A stretch of DNA of 64,000 nucleotides, from the NCBI GenBank assembly GCA_946803715.1, contig CAMPET010000234.1, forward strand, positions 1 to 64,000, in the 5' to 3' direction. The number at the start of each line of letters is the position of its first letter. Within the stretch, counting starts at the first letter, position 1. The DNA comes from Beroe ovata (taxonomy: Eukaryota; Ctenophora; Nuda; Beroida; Beroidae). A program made the translations under genes and the position numbers. The notes beneath the pieces are model-generated. The model made no database searches, was not told where the DNA came from, and saw nothing but the letters and a program-made list of their open reading frames with translations. Positions 12,317-26,902 of this stretch are shown here, one piece after another.

Positions 12317-13327
12317 TCAGTAGCACGTTTGTTGATGATGAGATGGTATTTTATCTTTCCTTATCGGTCTCAAGTCATCTTCATCCTCCTCGCCACTAGA
12401 ACCCCGGTTCATGACTTTCTCCTTGTTCAGCCGTCTCTGTAGAGCCTTGGTCATGATTCCCGCACTCGTCTTACCCGGTACATACTCCTTCATCTTGAAC
12501 TGAGGGAACTCCTGGCTGATAACCTGCAGCAAGTCCATATGGTCCGTCCTGTCGCTGTACACTCGGTCCAGCATTACCGAACTCATTTTCTCCAAATTAG
12601 ACTCCAGTTCCGACTTGTCACCACCCCCTTGGAGATCGTGTGTAGCGAGACATTGTGCTATCTTGAGGGCTGCCCACGCGTCGAGCGCTGCATAGCGCGT
12701 CTGTTCCGCTGACAGCACCGAGGTGTTCCAGTTCCCTGCTCGCAACTCGACATTTTTATCCATCTCAACAGACAAGAGATCCCTCGCCAGTGCTTTTAGC
12801 CCCATTTTCGGTTTCCACCTCTTCCTTTCCTCGCTCATGTCAAACCGCGGGTTAAACTGCTTCTTCCGCCCGATTTCCTTCTCGAACTCCTCAATTTGTG
12901 ACCAGAACACGTTGAGGTACGGCTTGCTGAGTCTCATGAGTTGCCTCAGATCCACCTTTCCGTGGAGCTTCACCTTGAAATCAGCCCAGAGTTTTTCCCC
13001 GTCCCGGGCAATGCTAACTCCAAACTTATACACGGAGGCATCAGCGAGGAACTGTTTGAGCACTTCAGTGACCACGTGCGCCATGCAGTTGATACGGAAC
13101 AGAATGACGACACACTCCGTGGATATTTGGATGAGGGAAGTTTTCTTCTTGCCGATCCACTCGCAGTCGAACCCCACAAACTTGACACCAGTTAGAAACT
13201 TGTGTATCATTTCATTGCATTTCACAACATCCTCGACAACAATCGCCTCGAAATCCGGACGCACTGGTGTCATGGTTTGACAACGCTTGTCAAAAACTAC
13301 TTTCAAACTAGGAATGAAGATTGGCAT
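12317..13327 (-). CDS. 3'-5' exonuclease, DEDDy type (EXD2/WRN-exonuclease-like)
   Basis: Intronless 336-aa protein with an RNase D/WRN-type exonuclease fold. Motif I is FDCEWIG (about residues 53-59), motif II includes VDLRQL (about 122-127), and motif III is YAALDAWAAL (about 214-223), giving the Asp-Glu-Asp-Asp set with the Tyr of the DEDDy subclass. It should cleave single nucleotides from 3' ends of DNA or RNA. EXD2-like proteins act in end resection and mitochondria, but the exact orthology is not settled. The C-terminus is acidic then basic. The reading frame extends upstream to a GTG, so I chose the first ATG at 13327. It lies 382 bp from the AMT start, and its own start is about 305 bp from the upstream 7TM gene. 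Confidence 0.85.
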   Translation of the reverse strand: MPIFIPSLKVVFDKRCQTMTPVRPDFEAIVVEDVVKCNEMIHKFLTGVKFVGFDCEWIGKKKTSLIQISTECVVILFRINCMAHVVTEVLKQFLADASVYKFGVSIARDGEKLWADFKVKLHGKVDLRQLMRLSKPYLNVFWSQIEEFEKEIGRKKQFNPRFDMSEERKRWKPKMGLKALARDLLSVEMDKNVELRAGNWNTSVLSAEQTRYAALDAWAALKIAQCLATHDLQGGGDKSELESNLEKMSSVMLDRVYSDRTDHMDLLQVISQEFPQFKMKEYVPGKTSAGIMTKALQRRLNKEKVMNRGSSGEEDEDDLRPIRKDKIPSHHQQTCY

Positions 13328-13631
13328 CAAAGACACGGAAAACTATCGAATTCATCTGCGAATTGAGTGAAGTCTGACAGTCGATGTGGTTGTCGTGTGA
13401 TTGTTCTATCTTAAGTAACATGAGTGTGGATGTTACAGCTTCACTGCCATTCTTGCATCAATCATACGACACTTACGACCAGTGTTCCATGGTGATGCCT
13501 TGACACACACATGTACAGAAAACTCGTGGAGTCAACTTTTACAGACGCACACACATCCAAACTTGTGGTGTCGATATGTCGGAATAACTATCAAACCACC
13601 AGCAGTGGTGTCAGGATGAATGCCACAGAGT

Positions 13632-15640
13632 CTATCCCACGCTGTCAGCCTTAGCAACTGAGCTATCTGACAAATCCTTGTAGGGTACCCTGAGTGGCAC
13701 TTGTAAACTACATTTCCTGGCGCCAGCGTCACCAACACGGGTGGCGTGCCCTTTGCCACCGCCACTTGGAATCCGGCCGCCGCCCGAGGGTGACTTGCTA
13801 CACGCACCCATCTTCCGCTTTGCCTTCACCAACTCGAGTCGGAAATTGTTGCCAGTCATCAGGAGAATGAAGGGATTTACGAAGGAGTTGAGATATGCGA
13901 GGAAATTGTATGTAGCGTAGAAATACGTGAGTCCAATGCTATCCTGCGAGGGGGGGGGGATGTTTTTAATTAAACAACATCCAGAGTGTGTGAATACCCA
14001 TCACGAATATGAAGACTGGGAAGACAATAAAATATAAACATTGAATATCGCAAACCCACCTCAATGTGCAGTCCTAAGTTTTTTTCTTTCTTCACCCACG
14101 CGCTGTAAAGATTTGCAAAGTTCTTATAGATGATCACAGAGTAGCAAGCCATGTACCAGATAGTCATTATCAGTAGCGATATAACCTTGGGAGGGAAGAT
14201 ATTGATTAGGCCTAGGTAAATTACGATAAGTTGATCACAAGTGTAGGACCCTTGACAGTGCAGTCATGTATTGAGTCTTGTTCACTTACCACGTGTTTAC
14301 TTACCACGTGCTTACTTACCACGTGTTCACTTACCACGTGTTCACTTACCACGTGTTTACTCTGTACTTTATGGTCGACATGCGTGATGAAGTGACCATA
14401 ACTTAGCTTGCTTGTTCCCTGTGAAGGCTCATCAGTCGCTGACAATCGTCTAGCAGCTATCCAAGATTTCTGAAGATAAGTCATCATTTCAGTACAATTT
14501 ATCGAATTAATGTAAAATTCTAATTTGAGCGTGGGTGATCTGTTATCTCTTACCTTGTACCTCTTGATAAGGTAGATGACAATGACTGTGTTAGTGGAGA
14601 CGATGCAAAGCAGTGAGAGAACCATGGGAATTGGGCCCATGATGATCAGGTAAAAATTGGCCATGTCACGGTGCACATCATATTCGTAGTTGTAGTCGCA
14701 GACGCTCCAACTGGGTTTGTGCGGTAATTGTAGTCCGGTCACAAAATGGTTTGTTGACCCCGGAATGCGCGATGACAAATCAGTGATTCCATGTGCGCGC
14801 ATTTCGAAAGTTTGTGATCGAATCTGATTCATATCAGTCTGATTGATTGGATCGCACGCCGCGCAATGTTTTTACCACAGATTTCGCACGGGGTTGATAG
14901 GAGTTGATAGTCAAGAAGATTGAACTCACTCATTGTAGAACTTATAACCGCCATGTTTGTAGAAGTAAGGGAATGTAGCAAACACTCCACCGTACAAGTA
15001 ACATCCCAAACAGATTACTGTGACCTGAGAGACATGGTGTTCTTCACAGATCGAAGATTCGAAGATGTAATAATTTAATGTAATGATGTTAAAAGTGAAA
15101 TAACGTAGATGTTATGACGTATTGACGTAGATATAATGACAACGATCATATGGTTTTAAAATGATTTTGTAACTCACGAGGAATTTGTATTGCGATAGGA
15201 AAGTGTTGTGTGGCCAGAATATGGCCTGTACCCGTATAACGCCAGCCACACTCAGCAAGAGTGGCGTGATAACCATGTTCCAATTCCAGAGCATTCCTGC
15301 GAACTCGCATGCGAATGTGCGGTCGAATGAACCATCGCGACCTGTGCACGATAGTCACGTGAAGACGATAGTCACGTGTGTTTGATATTCTGGATGCGGA
15401 CTGTGATAATATTTATTGTTCTGGTGTCTCATTCAATTAGAACATCTGTCCCAATTAGCCGGTTATTACACACCTGATAGTAGGAAGGCTGCCGTGTAGA
15501 GAGCTATGCCACTGACAATGAAATCACTGAGTGTCTCGAATGCTATGACCATGTAGTACGGTGTTTTCTGCCCGATGTTGTAGAATAGGTACAGTGCCAC
15601 AGCACTTACAAAGATACCAACCACGCCCATAAATAGATGT

Positions 15641-15685
<45 letters not shown>

Positions 15686-15936
15686 ACAATCACACTCCTG
15701 TGTCACACACACACACACAACTGTGAATACACAGGCCTCACAGCAGGTGCTACTGTTGACAGGAATGCACTGGTATGCACATATGAAATTGCACATATAA
15801 ATCAAGTGCAATATGTAACACTTACAACTCCAAGTGCAATGTCAAGCCAGACCAAGCAAACTTTCACGCACAGGGCAGGTCCAGTACAGTAAGAACAGGT
15901 TTCTTTGTCAAAGTACTCCGTGATATTGAAATCCAT
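13632..15936 (-). CDS. Seven-transmembrane receptor, atypical rhodopsin-like
   Basis: Seven coding exons: 15826-15936, 15474-15642, 15178-15341, 14930-15024, 14554-14710, 14060-14185 and 13632-13943 (1134 nt, 377 aa). The short N-terminus has a glycosylation sequon (NIT), and seven hydrophobic segments follow. TM3 begins with a Cys (FACEFAGMLW) that could pair with the ECL2 Cys (WSVCDYNYEY), as in class A receptors. TM7 ends NPFILLMTG, in the place of NPxxY. The DRY motif is absent (VIRVQAIFWP instead), and so is the TM6 CWxP (IWYMACY). The basic, Gly/Ser-rich tail is about 70 residues. The ligand is unknown. The acceptor of exon 2 lies directly against a CA/GT microsatellite. Confidence 0.82.
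14283..14360. repeat. About 16-bp CACGTG minisatellite in a 7TM receptor intron
   Basis: Five tandem units of the form ttcacttaccacgtg, each carrying a CACGTG E-box palindrome, within the intron between exons 5 and 6. Confidence 0.75.
15645..15685. repeat. GT/CA microsatellite abutting a splice acceptor
   Basis: About 19 GT repeats on the + strand. On the transcribed - strand this CA tract runs straight into the cag acceptor of receptor exon 2 at 15642, taking the place of a normal pyrimidine tract. Confidence 0.85.
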
Positions 15937-18900
15937 AATCCTGTTCTCGGTGCGTCATGAGTTAAATATGTTTCAAACAAGAGTAGCAGAGAGTAACAAA
16001 CCGACTGAATATATTATAGCGAATTGTTATGGGGCGGTGAATATCATCGCTCTGCAGTCTATAGACACACACACACACACACACACACACAATACGCATG
16101 TGACTACGATCATTGTTCATAAACAATCTGCATATACCTATGTTGGACAATCCTAGGCAATGAAAGGGAGGGGTTTCAGGATGAATTACCCCGTTATAAG
16201 CAAGCTTAACACAATGATTTATATATGTATTCTTTTTTAGATCAGGGATGAAATAAAAAGATGGAAACTTCGGTTACCCTTATCTATTAAAAAGTCGTAA
16301 GACGTGACGCCAAACAAACTCATTTGAAGTGTCCCTAATCTTAATCCAAATGGGGACGTAACAACAACGTAACAACGTAACAACAACGTTTAATTACTAT
16401 TGTACATGAATCATTCCACTGAACAAAAACAATCGGTCAGCGAAAATCATATGGCCTGAGGCTCAAGCGTCTTCGTACGACACACCCTATATCGGTAAAA
16501 CTTAATGCCAGATGTTACCTGTGCATTGTTTTGCGCTTGCTAACCAGGTAACATCTGGTAACAATTTTAAATGCCTGGTTCTTCGGGAAGACTCTCATCC
16601 TACCCCCAAACCCTCTATTCTTGCTCTCAAATGAGCAATTAAAGAGTCATGCAATTAAGAGTGCAATTAGAACGAGAATATGAATAGCGCACAAACACTC
16701 ATACCTATATCATGAATTGTGAGAACAGTTAGCATGGCTCGCAGTCATCACACAATTACACACACGTTCCCTTCTATATCTATATTATAATCGAGAGAGC
16801 ATCTTAAAACGTAGATCACTAGCGGGGGCTACAAATGGAGTTGGAGAGCCGCGATTTTTTGCATGGTGGTAGAAAAAGATAAAATCTGGTTAAATGTCGA
16901 GCCAGAANACACACACACACACACACACACACATACGAACGCAAATTACAAACACACGCCCGCACTGAACTTGCTATCCTTCTCCTCTGATACAATGGCA
17001 CCCCCGAGGAGCTGGGGGTATATGTGGAGGAGAGTTGAATAGCTCAGGAAGGCAGGATGACCTATTGGGGGAGGGGGGTTGACACAATGCCATGTCCAAA
17101 GTATGAAATCGGGGCATACGAATGGATGACCTTATGGGGAGATTACCATGTCGGCAGTATCAGTATTCTGTATGGAATTGGAATCGGGGCGTGCCATCGT
17201 CATCTGATAGCTATAAACTACAACTCTTGAATCATCCCGGTTTACACGCAGTAGTTGTGTATAGAGAGATTGGTCTAGTATAGATTGGTCTAGTATAGAG
17301 CTCTATTTTAGATAAAGATTGATGTCTCATGGGTGGGACATCAAATTTCCCGAAATTTATCGATCAACCTGAACTACAACTCCAAGTAAAAACTGATTTT
17401 AGTAGTAAAAAAATGATTTTAGCACTGAGCAGTAAATCAAAATGGCCGGGGAAATGGCTTGAAACCGGAAAGCAGTGAAATTTGGATTTTATATGGATAC
17501 AAGTAAATGATGATAATTTTAGTGTAGAATTTCATAACAATCATATAAGCATCGAGAGATAAATGCAATTATTACGAAATTATAAACGCTCTGTGGTCAT
17601 TGAGTAGTGGTACAAAAATACTTCACCTGCACTTTCAATGTTCAACACGACAATACGATGCATTGCTGTAAACTAGAAATAATCACGCTTTTCTAACAGC
17701 AGAGAAATCATTCCTCAGAAATGTGTTGAAGTGGGCATCTATGATGTAAAATATCGACACAAGACTACTACAGGTAGCAGTATGCAATGATTGACACTCC
17801 AGAAATTCTCCCACATCGTGTCGAAATTTTCCGCGTTCAGCCTGCGAATTCCGCGGTAACCATTCGAGACTCACTGACGGCCATGATCTATTAATAGTAA
17901 CGTGATTTCAGAATATACTACAACCGCGTACAGCGTGAGCTATCCGTTCGTCCAGTGATGTACAGAAATTCAACGAAGTGCGAAGTGTGAACAGCAAAAA
18001 ATGAAACTCTATCGCTCAAACTCTCTCTCTCTCTCTCCCAAGTAAACTGCTGCGAAATGTATCGACTTGTTGATGTACCGCACAATATGCACACTTGTCA
18101 TAGACGCACACCAATACACCATGTAGGAATGTCATACAGCACACAGTGTATGACAAATTTCAGCGCGTATGCGTGTGATCATACTGATGCTAGTATTGAG
18201 TACGTTAGTGAATCTAATCTGTATGTTGTAAAACTAAATGTAAGCAAAAAACATACACTAGATAAAAGAGTGTAATTCAACTTGCACACGTTCAGTAACA
18301 CACGTGTCATCAATCAGAATATGCGTCACATCGTCAATAAACATGCGGTGTCGAGTAATAGTATGCGAGGCGTCTAAGCTCAGTGAGAGTAGCAATGATG
18401 ACACCCGTCTGCATAATCAGCAGCTCGAAATTCAACTCCACAATGTGCAAATAAGATAGAGCTACGGTTGCTCATGCTACCGCTGCTATGATATGCAGTC
18501 AAACTGATGCTCAGAACTGGATAACAGATCACATAGGTCTGTATATGTACAGTGTACAGTGTACATAACAATACAATGTACAATGTACATAACATTAACA
18601 ATACACATTGCAAAATATTAACGCGATATATCAATGTAAACAAGGCATTTACATACACATTACCCGTACTCGAAAACTTGATTTAGGCGGTATAATCCTA
18701 TCATAAACAGTGATTATTAAACACGCGTCCTACACAGATTTCTGTTGATGGAATACAGAGTAGCGTCGTGCAAGCGTTAACACATTTGCTTATTACAATG
18801 CACACTGAGCTCAATACAATACCTACTATAATTAAGACTGCCGATCCGATATTACTTGTTTTCATTGTATTCACATTCACATGATATTACAGTTACATAG

Positions 18901-19108
18901 TGTAGTAGGGGTACATATTGTTTGAGTGATTTATCGGTGTTGGGACAAATAAGAAAAGAATTTCTTACATTCAAATATCAAAAATAACAATATTTGATAC
19001 AACAACACGTTATGGAAACTGATCGTCATCCAGAGTTTTAATAATATGGATGTCCACTTTTTAAATAACTAATTATTCTTGACCAGTTAAAATTCTCGAC
19101 GTCCTGCA
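15937..19108. other. 3.2-kb spacer between the 7TM receptor and PSMA7
   Basis: I see no convincing exon here. It holds CA repeats at 16064-16091 and 16909-16933 (the latter beside an unknown base at 16908), a foldback element at 16505-16561, a CT run near 18020-18037, and a tract of overlapping tgtaca/gtgtac words at 18540-18605. It probably includes the receptor promoter. Confidence 0.5.
16505..16561. repeat. Foldback element with GATGTTACCTG arms
   Basis: The arm tgccagatgttacctg (16506-16521) is repeated inverted as caggtaacatctggta (16545-16560) around a spacer of about 23 bp. The same arm core occurs at 30915-30992, 31762-31813 and 41273-41417. Confidence 0.8.
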
Positions 19109-20593
<1,485 letters not shown>

Positions 20594-20797
20594 TTATTAA
20601 ATTGGACGTGACAAGCAAACTTTGAGTTGGGTTGAGGAACAAATTTTGAATCATAAAAACTTCTAAGAAGACAAAGGTTACAGAAATTAATTATTCAAAT
20701 GTAAACAACTGAAAGTACAAATCGATAAACTTTACAATAACAGATGATAATGAAAAACAAGTAATTGATTAAATATTCGATACACAAAAAGCAGGTC

Positions 20798-23700
20798 TTA
20801 CAAATTCCTTGACAATTCCTGTCTCCTTATATACTCCTTCCTAATTTCAGCGATCCTAGTTTTACCAATAACCTCAACACTTGACTCATGATAAACAAGC
20901 CCGTCCATCCTCACCCAATCCAACTTCCCATCACCCCTCTCTTCCAACACACACTGAGTCATTGCCTTGGCCACTGGTCCTGGATACAGATCATACAGCT
21001 TTAGCAACAGGAACACGATCACAGTCTCCTCTTCCCTCCTCACTGATTGGTTGCCCGCGGTCACGTGACTAAACTGCGTCACCAAACAGCTGAGAAGGTG
21101 GTTGATACGCTGGTATGTGGTCTGCCGGAGTTTACCATGGTCCAGGTGAGCAAGTAGCCACATGACACCACTCGGTACATCGTCCAAGAGAAGTGAAGTC
21201 TGGAGGAGCACGTTGAACCAGGGTAGAGTGGGGTTGCCCCTGGCAACCACAAATACCGCTGCAGATAGACTGGTCATGTGATCAGACTCCACGATAGAGG
21301 TCAGCGCGAGGTAACTTAGTCCGTGCATGTAGTCAGACAAGATGTCTGATAGTAGCAATTTCCAGACCAGAGTGAGGGTGAGGGGTGAGGAGATGTCTTG
21401 CAGTATAGCGGAGATACTCTCCACATCGAGGTGGATTTCAGAGGCTGATTCAGGGTGGTGAGTGAGATTCTCTAGCAACAACAACAGAGCAACATTCAGG
21501 TGAGGTGATGTTGCTTTGATGTGGGAGGTGAGACATGCGATCAAATCACATCTGTTGGTGAACATTTCAGAGAGTTGCTCAGGATTGATAACGTACTGTA
21601 CGTAGAGATATTGGAGAGAGGCTGTGAGATCACCAGATCCAAAGAGGACGCATTGAATCACTGACACCAGTGCCCGTGTGCTTGACACCATACCGTGAAC
21701 GGTAGCAATCGAGGTCAGGATTGAGAGGGTGTCAGCGTAATGTGTCACATCTAACATGACAGTGGAACTCAACTCACTCACTATACCATCAACAATCTTC
21801 CTGTCACCGCAACTTGCAACCAAGCCTGATATCACCGAGATATGATCACCCACGGCGCCTTGATCTATGAGCATTTTCAGCACTTTGACACCAACTGTAG
21901 GATGATCCAGCGTTATCTTGGCTCCCTTCATCTTCTGCACGAGCAACATTGCACACTTCCTTGACACCCGCTCACTGACACCATCCAACTGCAACACGAA
22001 GAGCAACATTTCGCGTGTCCAGCTGTTGTAGTCGGTGTTGTTGAGTTGTTCCTGAGTATCTAGACAGAGGATTAGGCCCTGAACTTGATTTCCGTGTAGG
22101 GCGGAGATGAGGGCCACTGCTAGAGGGGCGAAGAAAGAAGGGAGGAGTCGATGAGAACCATACAGACTGATAATCTGGTGGATGGAACTGAGAATTTGAT
22201 TATCATGCGAAGTATTGGATTTGTGATGCTGTGAGAACGTGTCTTCTGTTGACACCACATCACCACTTGACACCTTATCACCCATTGTTCTAGCTAACAC
22301 GAGTGCCAAACACGTGACATTTCCACAGAAGCTAGTCTGATCCATGAGATCAGCATGGTAAGATGGGCGCTCAGCACTGCGTACACTATCGAGAAGGGCA
22401 GAGTCTAGCTCAGTGTAGGGCAGGACGTCCAGACCCGCTAGTAGAGTGGTGTGCAGTGGGGAGGGGGACGAGAAGGGGATGAGTGGAGAGAGCGTGATAC
22501 AGCAACAGGTTGCTAGGAAGTTGTGTAGGGTTGCTATGACATCAGCGTGCTCAAACGCACTGCATAGTGATGTTCGGAGTATGAAGGAGTGACGGGACAA
22601 GCCTGGGACAGAAAACGGAGATTACTGATAAGGTTACAATAACCGAGTCCTCTTGGAATCTCACTTCCAAAACATAGATTTGATGATAACCTACCCAGAA
22701 CTTTGCCTGCAAACTTGTGAGCGAAAGTTGGTTGCTGGGTGTTTGTAACCATAGCAACACCGGTCACGTGGAAACATGACGTCATAACACGTGTCATGAT
22801 GGAGAATAGGTGTTTGTACACGTGAGGACAGAGTTCACTGGTCTTGAGACTGAATACCGGCGGAATACAGTGTTCGTCCACCAAAACAACAATATCCTGA
22901 TATAGTGATTGTCAGCACAGATAGGTAACATCAGTAAGAAATTCCCTCCGTCAGCTATGAGGAAAAAGCTCATCATAAAAATCATCCAAACCTTGAGGAC
23001 GGTGTCATTCAAAGTGTGGAGTTGTGCGAGGATAGTGGATATCATGGAGTCGATGGTGTTCATGATCACACCTAGCACCTGCTCACCCTCACGACACTGG
23101 TGAGGTGTGCTCGGCATCCAGGTGAGGGTGGGAAGTCTCCTCACCCGCTGTGACAGGTTCTGTGACAGCCACTTCACCAGGTCAACCAACATTCGCATCG
23201 CCTGTCGGGGCAGTTATTACTGAGACAGTGTACAATATGCAGTATACAATATACATTGTACAGTTTACAATATACATTGTACAATAGGTCCCGATATCAA
23301 ATGAGACGCAATTCAGTAGATACTGCTATCCTGTACCTGTACAGGGGTGTACTTGACACCAAACTTGAGAATGACACAGCAAAGCAGTGACACCACACTT
23401 TCACCACCCCACTCCATCACACACGTCACAGTGGTGGGGAACTCAGAGGGAACACGGATATCCGCTAGTTTTAGGAGGAAAATGAGACACCGCTCAATGA
23501 TATCTCCTCTCACCCGTTTCTTTTCCTGATAAATGAACAGTGTGAAATTGCGTGAGCAAAAGTGGGAAATTGCGTGAACAGAAGTTTAAATTTGAATGAT
23601 AAATGTGTGATAGCTTGTGTGTGATAACACACAGACAATCGCTCTCTCCTCACCCTATCAATGAGTGTAAACAGAGAGTCGGAGATGTACTTGACACTGG

Positions 23701-25522
23701 ACTGGTTACTGTGTTGTGATGAAATACACAGGTCCAGTGCCGACATGCACACTCCCTCGTCTTCACTGCTCAGACACTCCAATATGTAGTCCAGCAGGTT
23801 ATACTGGGGGATATTAGGGGATATCAGGTCATGTGGCTAACGATCACTGATCGGTGTCTACAATAATCTAATGAGAAAGGCATTCAGCCTGCAATAAGCC
23901 GCAATGATCGAAACATGGACTAAATTCGATCATGGACTATGGATTAAAGAGGAGGATTCCGTATTCAAACCTGTGCAATGAGCTGAGGAACACCCAGCAT
24001 ATGAAGTACTGCTAGTGCTTTAGCAATGACATCACTGGTTTTTGTGTACGCTAGAGCGTGCTTGATTCCCTGCATCAGCTTGCCTGGCAACAACAACTGG
24101 TGTCATGATAGCAACAACGTAGCTTAGCAACATGATGGTAACCATAGCGACGCAATCGTAACCAGATAGAAACAGGACATATAATAAATTCCCGCCTCGA
24201 TAACCACCAATTTTATGATGCACAGAACATCTTACCTTGGTTTATGAAATTGTTCTTGTGTTTGTTAGTGAAAGGTTCATTGGAAAGTAACGCATGTAAC
24301 AGGTGGATAGACTTGGCTACTGTAATTGTAGACGAGAGTAGTTTTATTGTGTTGTTCACCAGTTTTACGAGTCGCAGCTCTGATAATACCCTGAAAAAGT
24401 AGTCGCATTTCCTCTATACAACTGAGAATGTGATCCTCATTCCTCATATTTCTCAATCACGAGTAGGAAGACTCAGTGAGGAAGGACTCACTGGTGGAGT
24501 TGAGTATAAGAGTGCAGGTGAAGGAGGAAAGTGAGGATAACACTCTGAATTTCCTCACTCGAGGGGCGGAGAGAGTCGCACATGTTATCAATCAGCTTGT
24601 TCTTGATCACCTCATTCCTCAGTTCCAAACTATACAGGAGTAAGTGTCACACACACACACACACACACACACACTTGTGCGAGATGAGCCGTGACAGAGT
24701 TCTACAAAGGAGGGACGCCACTTTGTGATTGTTGGAATTCTCGTAGAACTTCCTGCTCACTTCCTCCAGTATACCAATTGAATGAGGATGTAACTTACAG
24801 GGAATACCTTGCTCCAGCAACATTATACTCTCTATACCTAGAGGAGGGGAGGGTTGAGTGAGAACAGGATTCAGCGCTCACCGCTCACGTTGAGTGAATT
24901 AACGTGAGCGGTGAGTCCATAATTTGTACGCATATCCCTCTCAATTATTACCAACTGAAATCTGCACATTTCACGGACCATCACCGTTCTCCCTACCTTG
25001 CTCATCGTGAGTATGTATTAGAGCGGACACCAGGACTTTAGTCAGACTCTTAGCGAGGGAACAGTCATCCAGCATCACCCTCAGTTCTTCTGACGAACTG
25101 GGCGAGACATCATATTGTATAGGTCTACCGAATCATGATACAATGAGCTGTATCAGTGAACCCGAATATTATGATACCTTTAATCGAAAAAGAGGTTCAT
25201 TAGGCACTGTTTCTGTTCAAGACTTACTTCAATAAATGATTCATCTCCCCGAGGAGGGACTTCTTCTTGGTAACGGGTGTTCGGGCATCGTCTAACAGGA
25301 ACACCAAACATGCTATACATTCCTCTCCCCATCTACCTAAACACATGAACAGAGGTGATACAACATTGTGTGTATTGTATATTGTACACAGTGTAGACAG
25401 TGTACATTGTACACAGAATAGGACAGTATAATAGGAGAGAATGGGACCAGCTGGCAGTGACCTGTGAGTGTCCACTTTCTGCTGTGCTTGTAGTGATCAG
25501 ATGTTTGAAGGATGTCGGGCAT
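20798..25522 (-). CDS. Large HEAT/ARM-like helical-repeat protein, unidentified
   Basis: Twelve exons by my reconstruction: 25462-25522, 25228-25336, 24997-25124, 24675-24837, 24492-24629, 24236-24390, 23971-24083, 23654-23803, 23337-23525, 22992-23201, 22695-22896 and a 1.8-kb last exon 20798-22602 (3423 nt, 1140 aa). The sequence is almost entirely amphipathic helices rich in Leu, Val and Ser, without transmembrane segments or catalytic motifs, as in alpha-solenoid proteins. Length and texture would suit MEI1-like meiosis proteins, focadhesin or similar, but I could not match a motif. The first exon (20 codons) has a weak donor and is the least certain. The donor of exon 4 lies inside a GT repeat. 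FHIT ends 281 bp upstream. Confidence 0.75.
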
Positions 25523-25802
25523 GACTCTGGTTCATGACTCTACATTGTGCTAGCTGTGTGAAGTGTGTTGTGGAGTGATTTCACGTGTATTATAATAGCA
25601 GGCCTGGTGTGTGCTGTGGTGTTCATTGAAAGAGTTTTAGTGAAACACGCTCGACAAAAGAACTTAATCAGCTGTTCAAACATTAAACATTAACAAAACT
25701 CATTATCAAAATAGTAAAATACACGAGCGCTCATCCCGGATGATACTACTATATCTGATACACTGCTCTGAGAACACAGTAGGAACGTTACCGCAATACA
25801 TC

Positions 25803-26457
25803 CTATGATATCTCAGCGAGGAGTGTCCGATACTGAGCAGCCTCTGCCTCCATCTCTCCCTCACTCCTCACCCCACCCCTCCTACTGTCCACCCGCTCTA
25901 TCTCCCCGTATATATCGTCATTGTGAGCAAAGTCGCCCTCATTTCGGGGCAGCAGGTGGACGTGGACATGCGACACGGACTGTCCAGCGTGGACACCGTC
26001 CTGTATCACAAGTGTCAGACTGTCCGTGTTGTAGTGGGATTTCAGTAGGGATGATATCTGTTGTGCCCCTGGGGAGGTGCGCTGTGTAATACATATCCGC
26101 CGATATTTGATATACATTATACACTGCATCTGTGTGTAATTCTAGGTAAACAGTATTTTGTACACAGAGTGCAATAAAATATGAAACGTGGTCTGGTTAC
26201 AGCCCTGTTTGCCGGAAAAAAAAACCGATTTGAAACCGATACAGCGTACTGACAACTAACTGACAAGCTAACCCCTCACCTGTGAAGAGTTCTCCACATT
26301 CCTGTGGTGTCAGCGCAGTGAAGAGTGGTTCACAGCGCTTTGGTGACACCAGCACATGACCCGGCAACACAGGACGGATGTTGACAAACGCGTAGCACAG
26401 CTGACTCTCCCAAAACACACAGCTGTGCTTGATAAGGTGAGGTCCAAATTTGAACAT
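25803..26457 (-). CDS. FHIT: Bis(5'-adenosyl)-triphosphatase (fragile histidine triad protein)
   Basis: HIT-family hydrolase that cleaves diadenosine triphosphate to AMP and ADP. Two coding exons, 26280-26457 and 25803-26068, give 147 aa, the same length as human FHIT. Matches run along the chain: FGPHLIK, FVNIRPVLPGHVLVSPKR, IQDGVHAGQSV and the histidine triad HVHVHLLPR (His 93, 95 and 97, with 97 in the catalytic place), then GDFAHNDDIYGEI. The C-terminal EMEAEAAQYR also fits. Identification is secure. Confidence 0.96.
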
Positions 26458-26902
26458 CTTGATTCTTGGCGAGTAACAAACCAGGTTACTCTAGATAGCT
26501 CTAGGTTATTCTAGGCAATTCTAGAGCCTAGATTATCCTAGGAAGAACTGTCGACTTTTGTCTTAGATCACTTCCAGAGTTGGTACTTTAGACGCGAGGT
26601 ACAGTTATTCAGACTATTCACTGTCCATCAAAAGGTGCAGCGCTTTATCTTTTCTCCTACTAAAAGCTGCAAATTCATAAAATATTATCCGATGCTTACA
26701 ATTAATGGAATGATGACGTTTGAGTAATATAGTAGTTATGATTCCAAGTTCAGGACTGCAACAATGACAAGTGAGGACACAATGGGTGACGTATTTATAA
26801 AATTAAAAACACACACAAACATCTCACACACAGCATATTCATTTCTGTCAGCAGATGGTGAACAACTACAAAGGTTTATCATATCCTCACTAAAACACAT
26901 TT
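26458..26902. other. 445-bp spacer between FHIT and GRPEL1
   Basis: This is the 3' flank of GRPEL1 and 5' flank of FHIT. About 26488-26545 repeats short words around ttctag/cctag. No coding sequence is seen. Confidence 0.5.

Noticed and set aside
12723-13280. 185-codon frame antisense to the exonuclease
   Set aside because: It lies entirely within a well-supported coding exon on the other strand and has no recognisable features.
25805-26089. 94-codon + strand frame over FHIT exon 2
   Set aside because: Shadow of FHIT, which is certain on the other strand.
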